Assembly (NCBI GenBank): GCA_013399855.1
Contig: VXAY01005682.1
Location: 133,558-197,557, forward strand
From: Oxyruncus cristatus
Lineage: Eukaryota; Chordata; Aves; Passeriformes; Cotingidae
Direction of reading: 5' to 3'
Length of the DNA stretch: 64,000 bases
Position numbers and translations under genes: made by a program. The notes below the pieces were generated by a model. It was not told the origin of the DNA. It saw only the letters and a program-made list of their open reading frames with translations, and searched no databases. Every line of letters begins with the position of its first letter. The stretch's first letter is position 1. Of this stretch, positions 1-13,300 are shown one piece after another.

Positions 1-3000
1 CATCACGACTGAGCCACATTCCCCATACACCAGTGTTACAATACATTACAATACTAAACCCATAATAATTTTTTGTCGAGGAAATTAAAGGAGCAACTCT
101 AAAATATTGAGGGTATAATGTTAAATGCATAAAGAACAAAAAACATATTCAGATCCTGCTGACTGCAAGTATTAAAGTATTTATTAAATCAGAGGAGCTC
201 TTTGAAAGAAATTAGCATGGAAAAATAAAAAAATCATTTTGAAAATATATTTATGGGGTACACAAGTGCCTTCAGTAACACTAAAGTCCGTTCAGTCAAT
301 ACGTATTTTATAAGAATATTTACAGAGTATTTTTGTGTGCTTCTCAACAATACATTCCAGGACACAAAACAGACACTTGCAATTCAGCAGTCTCACTGAG
401 ACTCCAGCAGTGAAGGGTTTATCAGCAGCTCTAACATTATTCACAGATCTTGTTTCAAACACCAATCTCACACTGACTTTTTCTATGTGTACACTAACTT
501 TTTCATTACCATATTTCTTGACAGGGCCTCCTGTGACATCCCGATTCATCCTCAGGACTTTGTTACAAGCAAATCCATCAAGACACATTCCTTGTGTAAA
601 GGTGAATGCCGTGACAGTGGCTGTGACCACATATCCCTGTCACTTCCAGAGCCTCAGCACACCTGCTCACACAGCGAGCACCCTCTGACTTGTAGGGATG
701 AGTGTCCAGCACAGAGACGTGGCACAGCCTGGAAAACCTAACCATACACTTCTTCCTTTCTTAAAATCTCTTGGCAATGCGACCCCAAAACTGTTCCCTG
801 GTCCAGCCTGGTCTCTCTAAGTACTTGGTGTTAATTGTCATTACCAAGCAGTCCTTTAACAAAGATTAGCAGGTAAATGATAACACACATGGAACACACA
901 CAGAATAGAGATCAAAAGCCTTAAGTGAATCATGAGAAGCCAGTTTGAGAGAGAACACCCTGGCAAAGGCATTCTGCTTTCCTGATTTCTTCCCCCAAAA
1001 GCCCAGTGCAGGGACAGGCTAGGGAACAGAGCAAGCACCACTGACTTGCTCATGGCACCCAATTGTTTTGCCCAGACAGCCGCTGCCTCCTCCTCTCAAA
1101 ATCATGTTTTCACTGACACGCTTTCTCTATCAATGCTGTGCTGAAATTGCATCTCATCTCTGCTGAAACACTGGGAGTGATTCGTTTGAGCAGCACATGA
1201 AAAAACCTGTAAGATTTTAAGGAAGAGCAAGAGACCTCATCATGAACAGGCCTGGCAAAGGTCCTTGCAATGGGTACCACAAGTCCAGAGCATCAACAGG
1301 AATGTGAGCTAATAGAGATACACAGGCACGAATAATATCAAGTTAGAGGCCACACCAAAATTTAGGTGTCCAGCAGCACACCCTGCTCTCAGGGGCTGTG
1401 GTAACACACAAGCCTGCACAGCGGGACAGCAGCACTCATGCCCTCAACGTCTGTCCCAGCCAGTGCAAGCAGAGATATTCAGATCCCACTATGCTGTCTC
1501 CAACACTTGGCATCTCTTATCCACCAAGGCTATGCTGCTCTGACCTCAGCCCCATTCACATCTGTGGCTTCCTAAAATGTCCTACACTAATACATCATGT
1601 GATGTAGTTACAAGGATAACAGTTGGGTTTTTTTCAGTTGGGTTTGTACTTGCTCCATTGGCTCTTCCATGCCCAGTGCAGAAATCCAAGGTCAGCCAGA
1701 GCTCAGCATTTCCACAATTCATTCTCTAGGACCATGTCATCAAGCCCTCAAGCTTCAGCCTGGCTTCTCATGCCTGTGAGAGTTCAGCTTTGAGCCATTT
1801 ACGCCAGGGTGAACAGGAGGCTAGTTTTTACAGGAAGGACTGGGACATGGTTTATTTAGCCTAGCACAGCGTGGACTGGGGAGGAGATGGGGTGCTCTCT
1901 TCTTGTAGCACTAGAAGTACTTAAAATAAAATTGAGGTTGGCATGGGCGGCAATGGGTACTCCAGAACGTGGAAAGGTGACCAACCTCAGGATTTCAGAC
2001 AACTAGTTTATATTTTCACGCCATCTATTCTGATTCCTGATAGAGCTTTGCCATCTCGCCTTCACTGAGAACTAGTGAACGTGCACTAAGAATCATAGGA
2101 ACATGCAAAAAGTTTAGGAGGCTCTCTTTAAATTGCCACCAAATCTTTCTTGTCTGCAGAGCCCACAGTTACATGCAGCTGAGCTGACAGATAAACATTT
2201 CTAACCAATCAGATGCAAAATCGACTGAAAAGGGGCATTTCTAAGAACACTGTGGAACAATAGCACTGTCACCACTGAAAGGACTGCAGATCTGCTCTAA
2301 CTGCAAGCCCATAAACCCAAAAGTGGCTTCATTTTTGGCTGGCTACTGAAACGTGGCTTGCAATGAACCTGAAACTCCCCTCATTCTGTGGAAGAATGTA
2401 TTTTAGAAAAGTGTATTTTAGAGAAGTGCAGCAAATTATTTTGAGACTGAAACCCATCATCACGGAGCACCAAATCAGAGCAGAGAGAGGGAGCTGCTGC
2501 CCAACACACTCAAACAAGGATTCTTCAGGAATAAGCATTTCTGTATATAAGACCCTTTTTAATTAATTGTCCATACTAGCTCCTACAATTGAAAACTGTG
2601 AACTTATCCATTGGGTACTTACATCAACGGTCATGATATTTTGCCTTTGATTCATTGTATTTGCCCCCCAAATTAAAACAGTCCAATCATTTTTCCAAAT
2701 AGCTTTGTAGAAATATCACTTACTTTGTTCCATTCTTAAAACCCAATTTTTCAAACTAACATAGCCCATAGATTCAGTATCTGAATGGAGATGTTTGAAA
2801 ATAGCTGCAAAACAGGTTTTTGGTGTTATAATTATCATATTTTCTGGTTATGGCAGTCAGTGAAAATTAGCAGTACATTTTCAAAGAAGTCCTAGCATAA
2901 CTTCTGCTTACCAGGGGGGCTTCTCTGGGGAGTCTTCTGTTGAGAAAATATTCTTTTCCTATAAAAATATCAGGCTGAGGCACAGAGACAGGAGTTCATG

Positions 3001-5700
3001 TCTCCTGGTTTTTGCTTGCAGCTCACTACGATCATAAAAAATCCATGGAATAGATACTGAATTTCAAAGCCATGTAACTGCACTCATAAAAGTGGCCTTT
3101 CCCAAGTTTTGCTATAAGTAGAATAGGGCAGTAGCTTTTGTTAAAATAAACAGCACTTTTAACAAAGCTGATTGGTATTTTTTTGAATCCTGAAACTAAT
3201 CATGGTGCATAAAAACACACTGGGCACAGGACAACAGGAAGCATCTGTCCCAAATATGCAGCTTTCCTGGATTATCTCCATTTCCTGGCCCTCCACCACC
3301 TCAGACCATGACCACATCCCAGTTTATGGTGAGCTGATCCTCATGCCTCCCACATAAGGCAGGAAAAAGTTACTGCTTAGAAGAGACTCAGAAAGACCAT
3401 GCACTTCGTCGTGCAGAGAAAGCACAGCTGAGCAGGGAGCCAAGCACAGGCTCCCTACCATCTTTGCCCAACAGCCTTTTCTTTGACATTGGTCTCTCCT
3501 TAAACACAGCTACAGCATCACCATATTTATGACACTTCTTCTTTTCACTCGTTCTTTGTAGTTTAGCTTCTACCAGCTTACCTTTCAGAGTGCCACGATG
3601 GGGTTTTCTTCACACCCTTATCTTCTTAAGGACAAGTTGATAACCAGAAGTCAAGATTTCAAAGGTGCTGGAGCAAGCAGGACGCTTAAGCTAATGAGGC
3701 AGGGCTGAGGGTTGGTTGGTCCACAGCCCCAACAAACCTGAGAGGCAGGCACTGATCATTTTCCTGCTCGAATTTGCATTTTGCGGCCAAATAAGCACTG
3801 ATCTGACAACAGCCCATTAGGCTGTAGCCCCAAGAGAGGAAGATTCTGAAGGGAGAAGACACAACAGGTGTATATCCAGAGGTGAAAGAGCCTTGCTTGT
3901 GACAAGGTTGTGACTACAGGCAAACTAAATTGCATATTATGATCAGATGAGAAATCACGTAATTCTCAAAGGCAAGACTAAGTGTAACACTTCAACCTAT
4001 CCTGCCCACTCGCCATTCTTGTTTAAATGCCGGGTGTGTAGCTTGCCAAATCTTTACTTAAGCTTGATTTTAAAAAGCCCTGTCAGGCTGCACTTCTCAA
4101 ACTCTCCTCTCTTGGCCTGACCGATACTTTACAACACAAGCAGCCTGCAAGAGGAAGTTTAAACCACCCCCCCGCAGTGGTTGCACAGTGTTCAGCACTG
4201 TAACTGTGATATGCATTGGGATTAACAACAACTCTCATCAGTGAGTTATCCCTACAGGCAGGTAGAGATCTGTGCAGTGAGCACCCTGGCTCTCATGGTG
4301 CTCATGGCAGATAGGGAAGACCGTAAGAGCAAGGCAGGCCTGGAGAACAGCCATTATAAAAGGTACCAGCACCTCTGAAAGAACTCAAAGGTGCAACAAC
4401 CTGCAGTCTTTCATTTCCCCTGAAGCTTCCTTGGCTTTAACACCCACAGGAAAACAGTTTTGCAGCTGCTTCTCAGCTCTTGCTGTTGGAAGCTGGCAGC
4501 TCCCAAATGCTGTTCTGCCTCTGAAGGATCTGGCAGAAGCCTCCACGGGACATGATGCAGCACGTTGAGCAGCTGTGAGCCATTTTGATGGCCACCACGA
4601 AGTAACTAAATGACTCAGATGTGTCAGTAAAGACTTCAGGTCAGCAACCTGACTTCCAAACTTCCACAGGAGAGGTGGATGAGTTGGAACAGTAGACGTT
4701 TCTTGGCCTGTAACTTTAGCTCTGTGTCCCCCCACTCTGTTACACAGAGCTGTATCTCAGGGAATGCAGCGCACAAACACCCAGCAGGCACTCAGATAGC
4801 ATCATTTGTTTAATAAAGTCTTTTCTGTTTTTAAAAAAAGTTTACAGGACATATGTGCTCTACACGATAAACTACTCGCGGCTGATCTTTCCTTGTACTA
4901 ACATAATCCATGCAGAAAGGCCAGCCTGCCTACCTCGGAGTTACCTAGCAGCTAACAACTGACCAAAATATACACAGACCTACACGCTGACATGGACACA
5001 GGTAGCACGTGACACCACAGAATGGGAATCAATATACAAGCCTTGGAGAATTTTCAGAATTCAAGTGCAAGTTTAAGGAAAACCCCTGATTTATTTTTTA
5101 AATGGAGCTTATGTACTGAATGTTCTGCTACAACCTGCCTACAGTCACCCTTTATTCAGCAGTCATGTGAAAACACATACACAAAAATGTCAAAAGTCCT
5201 TTTCACTACTGATACTACACATTAACAACTAACTCTGATAGCACTGCTTTGGTTGTTTCAATACAGAATGATAGGTTTCTAATGTCTTAGTTCTGCTTTC
5301 CCATTTTTCATCCTTTTCCAAAGTCGCTGAAGAGTGTTGCTGAGGCGAATATTGTGTTTTTCTTGAAGAATCCACTGTAGCTTCTGTATAAGAAACTGTG
5401 GAAGGCAAACAAACAGGAACATTATTATAGGTAGAGTAGCGATACAGCAGGATTCCTTCAAATCCCAAAGAGAAAAGTATTTTTACTTATAGTCACAGCA
5501 TGAAAACTAATGCTAAGTTATTTGTTTAGCACATTTCAGAAATGTTCAGCTCCTTAGAAATTCAAATGTTATTGGAAAGACTGGACTGACCAAAGCACTC
5601 CAGAAGGTCTACAAACTTGTGCTCTCTAAAATGTTCTTACTTCAACACACAACCCAGAAACAGTGGGGAGAAAACTTGTATCCCTGTAGCACAGCAGCAA
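1..5700. other. Downstream of DTD1, no gene recognised
   Basis: AT-rich DNA without a convincing exon, repeat or RNA gene. Part of it may be a long DTD1 3' UTR isoform. A 112-codon minus-strand open frame (292-630) followed by AATAAA at 185-180 matches no family I know and shows no clear splice context. Confidence 0.5.
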
Positions 5701-5737
5701 GGCCAACAGTTGCTGAGAAATAATGGTACATCCTCAC

Positions 5738-5743
5738 TTTATT
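5738..5743 (-). terminator. Candidate poly(A) signal of DTD1
   Basis: AATAAA on the minus strand about 1.45 kb after the DTD1 stop codon. Others at 5151-5156 and about 5089 would give longer 3' UTRs, so the choice is uncertain. Confidence 0.3.
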
Positions 5744-7196
5744 TTCTAAGAGCACGTTTTTTCTTCCCAAGGTGCCTGCTCATCTCCAGGATCAAAAGAG
5801 GAAGATGCAACAAACACAGATACAAAGAGAGCAGAACTCATGGGATCCTAGCTGTTGTACCATATGACAATACACTTCCGACTGCAACTCAATTAAAAAC
5901 AGAGCCGTTTCACACCAATCTTGAAGCTGCTCTTCATGAGGCCAGGACTTGAGAATTTCTTCGATCTCTTTGCAAGGTAAATCTAAAACAAATTTCCAGA
6001 AATCTATTCAATGCCTTATGCAAACTGATTCATATTAGTACCACTTCTATAGAGAACAGAAATAATCCCCCAATGTCTGACCGCCAGGGAAATTAATAGA
6101 TTAAAAAAAAAAGAGCAAGAAAGAAAAGAAAGTAACTTTGTGAGCAATGTGTGATGCTGAATAGTATCAGCCAGACTGAACTCTAGGGACAGGAAAATGA
6201 AAGAAAGGTTAAACCTCAACTTTGGAAAGCTGCTAGTAATTAAACTGCACAGCCAACTCAGGGCTGGAGTGTGCAGATGAGGTTAATAATACTTTCTTGA
6301 GAGTTTAGACATGTTTGAAAAGTCAAAATCAGCAGTGTAGCTTTTCAGGGGCAGGGAAAGGAGGGTAAAAAAAAAAGCTGTGTCCTGAAGACTCAAAACT
6401 GACTGGAAGGGTATGATAAATACGTATCTACATAGGTAAATAATCCATGGCAAAGAAATTAGGTCTATATTCAGTCTCATTCCATTCACTGATCTCCAGG
6501 TGTGTCCTGCAGGTCAAGTGCCTGGAGGAAGAGAAGATCTCGTGCTGCTGAACTCCAGCAGCAAGTCTGGCTCTCAATGCCTGGCCTCATGACCTTATGA
6601 CACGGTGAAGGTACATGTAACAGCCTGTTACCCAGTCATCCTGAGAAAGAACAAACCGAGGAGGGATGGGTAGGAACCATGACAGGAAGTTGCAGTTCTG
6701 GCTTGTCTCCAACTTCTGAGCTGGTTTTCGCTTCCACTGCCCGGGACTACGTGTAATTTGGGCACTACAAGTGGTGGGGGCTGTTCCAGAATGACCTGCC
6801 TGCTAGGCCAAGACAGAGAGAAATACAACTGTGTATCTCTACTCTGGAGAATACAAAGCGGGATACTGAGTTACGTCACTGCTGTATTTTAAGACTGAAC
6901 TCTCAAATTTCCTGAGTCAACCTGGAAACAATCATGGCTGGGCCAGATTCACAGATACACCTCCTGCAGCCAATCACACAGCTGGGAAGAGATTTTCACC
7001 TACTCCTACATTCTGGTGTGTGACTGCAGGTAGAAGCAGAGGTTATCACCCACCACCAAGACCATCAGAATTTCACCTTTCAGCACTTCTAATGCAATTC
7101 TCTGCATGTGCTGCTTCAGTAAGACACACAGGGTTAGAAACTGCAAAGCTTTACAGAGGAGAGGAAAAGCCAAACCTGAGGCCTGCTTTGGATGAG

Positions 7197-7352
7197 CTAA
7201 GGCTCTCTTTCAGAAGACACATCTCCTTCTGCTCCACTGCTGGCGCTGGGGTCATCCTTGTTACGGGGGGCATTTCTTTCTCTACTTGACTCAGAGGGCA
7301 CCTTAGTTCTGGTCTTCTCTTTTCTTTGTTGCTGTTTTTCAAGTTTCGTCAG
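7197..7352 (-). CDS. DTD1: DTD1 coding exon 5 (basic tail and stop)
   Basis: Encodes residues 157-207, from LTKLEKQQQR to SSEREP, then TAG at 7199-7197. The acceptor AG is at 7354-7353. The charged tail follows human DTD1 closely. Confidence 0.95.
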   Translation of the reverse strand: MTKLEKQQQRKEKTRTKVPSESSRERNAPRNKDDPSASSGAEGDVSSEREP

Positions 7353-10300
7353 CTATTCACAAGTAAGGAGAAAACACTTCATGCAACAAAACCATTCCAG
7401 ATGTCTATTTCTAAAAAGTCATAAATGCAAGCATCTGTATAAAACTTGCAACTCAGATTCACATCACTAATACATATATCAACAAAACAGAAAAGAAAAA
7501 AAAAAAAAGCTGAAGGCTAGGATTTGCAGAAATTTAGAGAATACAGTGAATTATCACCATACACTAACACAAGCACCGCAGAGCATAAAAGAGAACTGCA
7601 CGTATTCAAAGAACTACCCTCAGTTTTCCAGGGTTCCTTCCTTGTCCAACACAATCTGCAAACATGGAAAAGAATAAAACACAAGGACCACAGGAGAGAG
7701 CTGGATTCCATCGAACTTCTGCTTTGAGCTTTAGGTGGCAGTTTTGTAGTTTCAAAGATGCTGACAACAGATGTGTCCCAAGTTCGGCCATCCAGCACAC
7801 AAGAATATATTTACTTTATTCTCTATCCAGACAAAGATCTATGTGAGCTTTAGTATCACCTAGGATATACAATAACCATGTGAAATCAAAAACAAAGACA
7901 AAACCCTCAGCTAACTCTGCCTTGCCACCTCTCAGTAGAAATGCTTTCAAATACTACTAAGAGTCAAGCTAGGCTGCACACAGCTGCCACTTCATCTCTT
8001 TCTGATTTTTCAGAGAGGCAGGTCACAGTAAGTTTCAGGGATGCTACATATTGACAGCTACTTAGATCACCACACTCTACACAATTTATCTGTGTGGATT
8101 TCTATAACCTACTGATTTTCTTTTTTAACTCATTATCTGACAACACACTCATTGACAACATGAATGCTACTCTTCTACTAACAAGACTACACTGTTATGT
8201 GACATTTTTTAAGTAATAATAATAGAATATTTACTATGGAATTCAGGTCTTCCTGACATTCAAAAATGTAAGTTACTTAAATGTCAGTCTTCAGAAGTTC
8301 CTTTCGTTTAAAACACTAACATTTCCAAGGGGCTTTACACTATTATTTACCCCTCGTATCAACCAAGCACGAGTACACTGCTTTACTGTACTGATACAGG
8401 CAGGTTCAATAACAAAGATCCACTTTCATTCTCCTTATCCCTTCCACTACAGTGTCTAGCTCCAAAATACGGTACAAAATATTATTTAGTTTATTTCTTG
8501 TCGGACCATAATGGAACAAATGGTCCCACAGAGATCAGTTCAGCATCTAATCAGAATATATGCATTAAACACTGAAACTGCTATGCCAATTCCAACTGGA
8601 ATTCCACAATTATTCATAATGCTTTTGAAGTTCAACGGGCTTTTTTTCCGAGTTGTCACCATGTCACCTCCCCAGGAACCCTGTAAAACCTCACCTTGCT
8701 CCATTTCTGTCTGGCTACTTCTATTAGCTACAAATTCCTACAAATAAATACAAAGTATATCTCCCCCAAAACAGGATATAGACTTACAAAGCATTCTGGG
8801 CACAACTAAACTAATCTCAGCAATAATCCCAATAAACTTCATCAAGACAGCACAGAAATTTGCTACACTCCTGGCCCTTGGATAATTACATTTCTCTCTG
8901 CAATTATCCAAATGGATGTATGCAAGTCCAGAAAGAATTACCCAAAATTGCTTCCCCAGTTAAGGCCAGAAACTACAATGCTTGTGATTTGTACCAGAAC
9001 ATTAGGGAAAATCCTTCTGTTTTCTGTATCACAGCCGAGAGTGAAGAGAAATACCTGATCTCCCCTCACTCTCCAAGACTATGTAAGAAATGTAGTCACT
9101 ATTATTGAAGTCAGTACAGAATCATCACATATTGACCTTTTTCCCTTCTACACCTTTTTGTTTTCACATTTCTTATCCAGTTTCTAATCCCTGGATTTAT
9201 TTTGACTTCCAGCAGGATTTCTTACTAAAAAGATGTTTTAAGAGCTCAATCAAATGCCAGCAATTTTTGACTTTTCTACTTTTCCACTCACACATCCAAA
9301 ATTCAAAAAAAAAAATCACAAGTCTTCAGTAAAGGCTCAGCAATCACTAGTGACTGCTGGTGTAAGAATCTTCCAATTTACTTCATACTTTCAAATAATT
9401 TGCTTACTATTAAATCAGACCACAGCGAAACTGAGCAATTCACAACAAACTAAACTCTAGTTTCTTCCCCTGTTTATATAGGTTTCACAAACAGCTGCAA
9501 TACTCTCTTTTTTACTTGTATATATATATATATATATATATTAAATATCGATACACACATCTCATATTTGTTATACATATACACCTATACATTTATCGTA
9601 TAAGGAAAACACATTATTTATTTTTTTATTAATTATGTGATTTATTTATATCCCTCTTCCACAAGGAATAAAAAATACATTTGATTTAATTAACTTTATT
9701 AATTACATTGTAATCTTTCCTGACGAAATGAGGTTTAAGGAGGAATGGAAGTCAATCAGCAAGTGAGACTGAAGCAGAACGAGACATTCACACTAAACAA
9801 AGACTTCATGCCAGAGAAATTTTGAAAGCCAGCATCCTTCCCTTACTTCTGTCCATGTTGTGGCCACCAGGAAGGTATTATCAGATGGGTAAAGCAGGCA
9901 GCCTTGAACTGTGAAAGCAAAATCCTTCAACAAGCCAACATTCTCCCCAAGAAAGAAACGGAACCTTGCAGAATCCTGCATACCTTGGTGATTCCTCCTG
10001 GGTTGTTTAACACCTACATACAGGGCAGCAGGGGTAAAAGCTCTCTCAATCCTCTCCATTTCAGTCAGAAACTACACTGGGCCATCCTTCAGGGATCCAC
10101 CCACCCTTCGTTCAGTGATTGCCACTGACTGCTCCAGCAAAAAAGATTGCTCACCAGTTTTGCCCTAGAGACCATGACACCATGGGGCTCCATCTCACAC
10201 TCCCAGGCAGCACGACATGATGCTGCTCTCCATGCTGTCACTAACGTGCTCAACAGCAGGCTACAATAAAAGCTGCTATACAAGGGATACGGCACCTGCA

Positions 10301-13300
10301 CCTGAGACAGAGCCCTGCAAGAGCACGGAGAACTGTGCAGTACACATTTCCTGCTGGCATGGAGGGACCACGTCCTTTCCGATTCCACAGAGTTGTAGTG
10401 GCAAAATCAGAGGGTTGATACCACCACAAGCACCGCAACTAAACCTCAACCTTAACAAGTCATAAACGAGGCACCTGAAAACATGGGGCCGAAACTCTCT
10501 TGATGGTTAATGGACAGTTCAAAGGGGACATCAAAGCACTCTGTTTCTCTGCCAACCCAGCTTTCTGCAGACTATTTCCCAGGCAAATCAGGCAGCAGCT
10601 CTGTTCTTCCAAGTGGGAATGTGAGTGCCTGAATCTACAAGCAGTTCTCACTCCAAAAACAGAGCCACTGCTGCTAATTATGCACAGTTTAGCCTGAGAA
10701 CTCACTGTGCTAAAACTGTGAGGGTACAGAAAGAAAGAACAGAAATAGAAGAACTAATACTTCACGATCTAAAACATCTTGCTCCACTGCCCCTCCTGAG
10801 GAAGCTGTAGAGAACAAAGAGGTCAACCCTCAGCCTCCTACTCTCCAGACAAACATGGAGTTCTTTGTTGCTCCACACAGGACATTCTTTGCAGCCCTTT
10901 CACCAGCTTTGCTGCCTTCCTCTAGATGTATTCAAGTACCTGAACAACCTTCTTGAACCGTGGAGCCCAGAATTGCACACAATGCTCAAGGTGAGTCTGC
11001 ACCAATGCTATTCACAGCTAATCACCTCTTCAGACTCGCTGCTTATACTATGTTTGATGCACCCAAGAATGGGGTTTGCCCTCTTGGCTGCTCAGGAACA
11101 CACTGGTGACTCCTACTGAGCCTGCTACTGGCCAGCATCCCCAGACCCTTTTGGAGAGCTGCTCTCCAGCCACCCCTCTCCCAGTTTATATTTTTGTCTG
11201 TATATATGTGCTGTCTCAGCTGCAGAATCCAGCATTTGGCCCAACCAAATGTCAGGCCACTGATGACTGCCCAACGCTCCAAACTATTTACATCCTTCTG
11301 CAAGGCCTCTTGTCCTACAAGAGAGTCAAGAGCGGTTCCCAGTTTAGTATCATCAGCAAANTCAGGAACACACTGGTGACTCCTACTGAGCCTGCTACTG
11401 GCCAGCATCCCCAGACCCTTTTGGAGAGCTGCTCTCCAGCCACCCCTCTCCCAGTTTATATTTTTGTCTGTATATATGTGCTGTCTCAGCTGCAGAATCC
11501 AGCATTTGGCCCAACCAAATGTCAGGCCACTGATGACTGCCCAACGCTCCAAACTATTTACATCCTTCTGCAAGGCCTCTTGTCCTACAAGAGAGTCAAG
11601 AGCGGTTCCCAGTTTAGTATCATCAGCAAATCTGCTAATGGTGCATTCAGCTCCTGCATCCAGATTGATAAACACATTGACCAGAAGGGGTACTGTAATT
11701 AAGCCCTGAGGAATGCTACCAGTGACTGATCATCAGCCAGAGGTAGCCCCACTGACTACAACCCTTTGAGCCCTGCCCTTCAGCCAGTTCTTCACTGTGT
11801 ATCTGCTTATTTCATAGTTGGAGGACTTGTTGAGAAGAATGCTGTGAGAGAAAGTATCAAAAGCCTTACCAAAATCCAGAAAAACTAAATCCACCACCTT
11901 CCCTTCATCCACTATGCAGGTGACCTTACTGTAGAAGGGTATGTCAAATCAATTGGATGGGACTTTCCTTTTTGCATCCCTGTTGACTGTGCCTGATGAC
12001 TGCATTGTTCTTTAAATGCCTTTCAACAGCACCCAGTATGATTTTCTCTGTAACTTTTCCAGGTACTAGGGTTAGATTAACAGGCTGATAGTTTCCTAGT
12101 TCTTCCCTCATGCCCTTCTTATAAACCGCAGTAACAATTTTAACAAGGTTAAGTGAAGCATTATACATATAAGACTGGTGTGGCCTTGCTGAGGCACAGC
12201 TGGTAATAACAATCCCTCCCCCTTCTCTTTCAGCCTGGAAAAGTCACTGTTGTGTTTAGAAGATGAGAAAACCTCATTTACTGCATTTGGTTTTCAGCAT
12301 AACTTGTGCTGTTCTTAAGAAGAGCTAACTCCCCTCTCCACTCCAGACTTAAATTCGGGGCTTAAATTTGCTGTTCCCTTTTTTCCCACAAAGAGGCATG
12401 TCTCCAGTTCCATCCAGTCACCTACATGCACAGGCTCCTACATGGCAAGAAACTTCACTAACAGGGGGCAGGAGTGGTTGTCCAGATACATTAAAAACAT
12501 CATTAATGAGTCATGATTAAACAGCAGCTTTAATGATGAGGAGGAATAAACTGTAAAAAGCTTTTTTTGCATTACACACACACAACCTTTACCAGGACAG
12601 CAGGCAGCTATCAACAGGCCAGGGAACTGAAGAAAACAATGATATTATTTGATTTTTCAGAGGCTGCACAGGAAGGTCCTTGTGCCTAAGGAAAGCTATA
12701 CTGCTTCACAACAAGAATGCTACAAATCTGCAGAGGATATACATTATTCTTTCCAGACAGACATTCTGGGTCACTTACCTGTTTAGGGTCAACCGTGGCA
12801 GCTGGGGACTCCAGCTCTATTGTTACAGGACCATCGTTCTGGATGTGTACCTGCATGTAAGCACCAAACTTGCCATCTGAAAAGGGAAGAGACAAGGAGT
12901 GCTGAGAGCCCCTGGAAGGGTAACACACACAAAAGTGTTCACCAAACGTGCTACAAAAAAAAAATAAAAATACGTGAAAGGGCAGCCGACTAACAACCTG
13001 CAGAAAGCTACTAAGAAAATAATGGTGTACGTGCACCCAGCTATGCAGTCTGACATTCAGAGATGATAAATACACAGCTAAGTATAGAAACACCCACAAA
13101 ACAAACCAAGTCTACAGATAATCAAGGTGCTCACAGTTCAGGATAGGCAGGATAGTTCTCACAGTCAGGAGACGAAATTTCACAGGACGTAACAGCTAAG
13201 CCTAGGGATCCAGTCCAACTAAGCAGTTGATGTTTTGAAGAAACTTTATACATAGGCAAAAGATAAAAAGCCTTTTCTGAAGCATTTGACACTGAATACT

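Noticed and set aside
292..630. 112-codon minus-strand open frame followed by AATAAA
   Set aside because: No recognisable family, no clear upstream splice acceptor and no neighbouring exon; kept only as a remark on the downstream region.
11043..11702. Overlapping open frames of about 210 codons on both strands
   Set aside because: The minus frame is a CR1 relic doubled by the N-joined duplication; the plus frame is its shadow.
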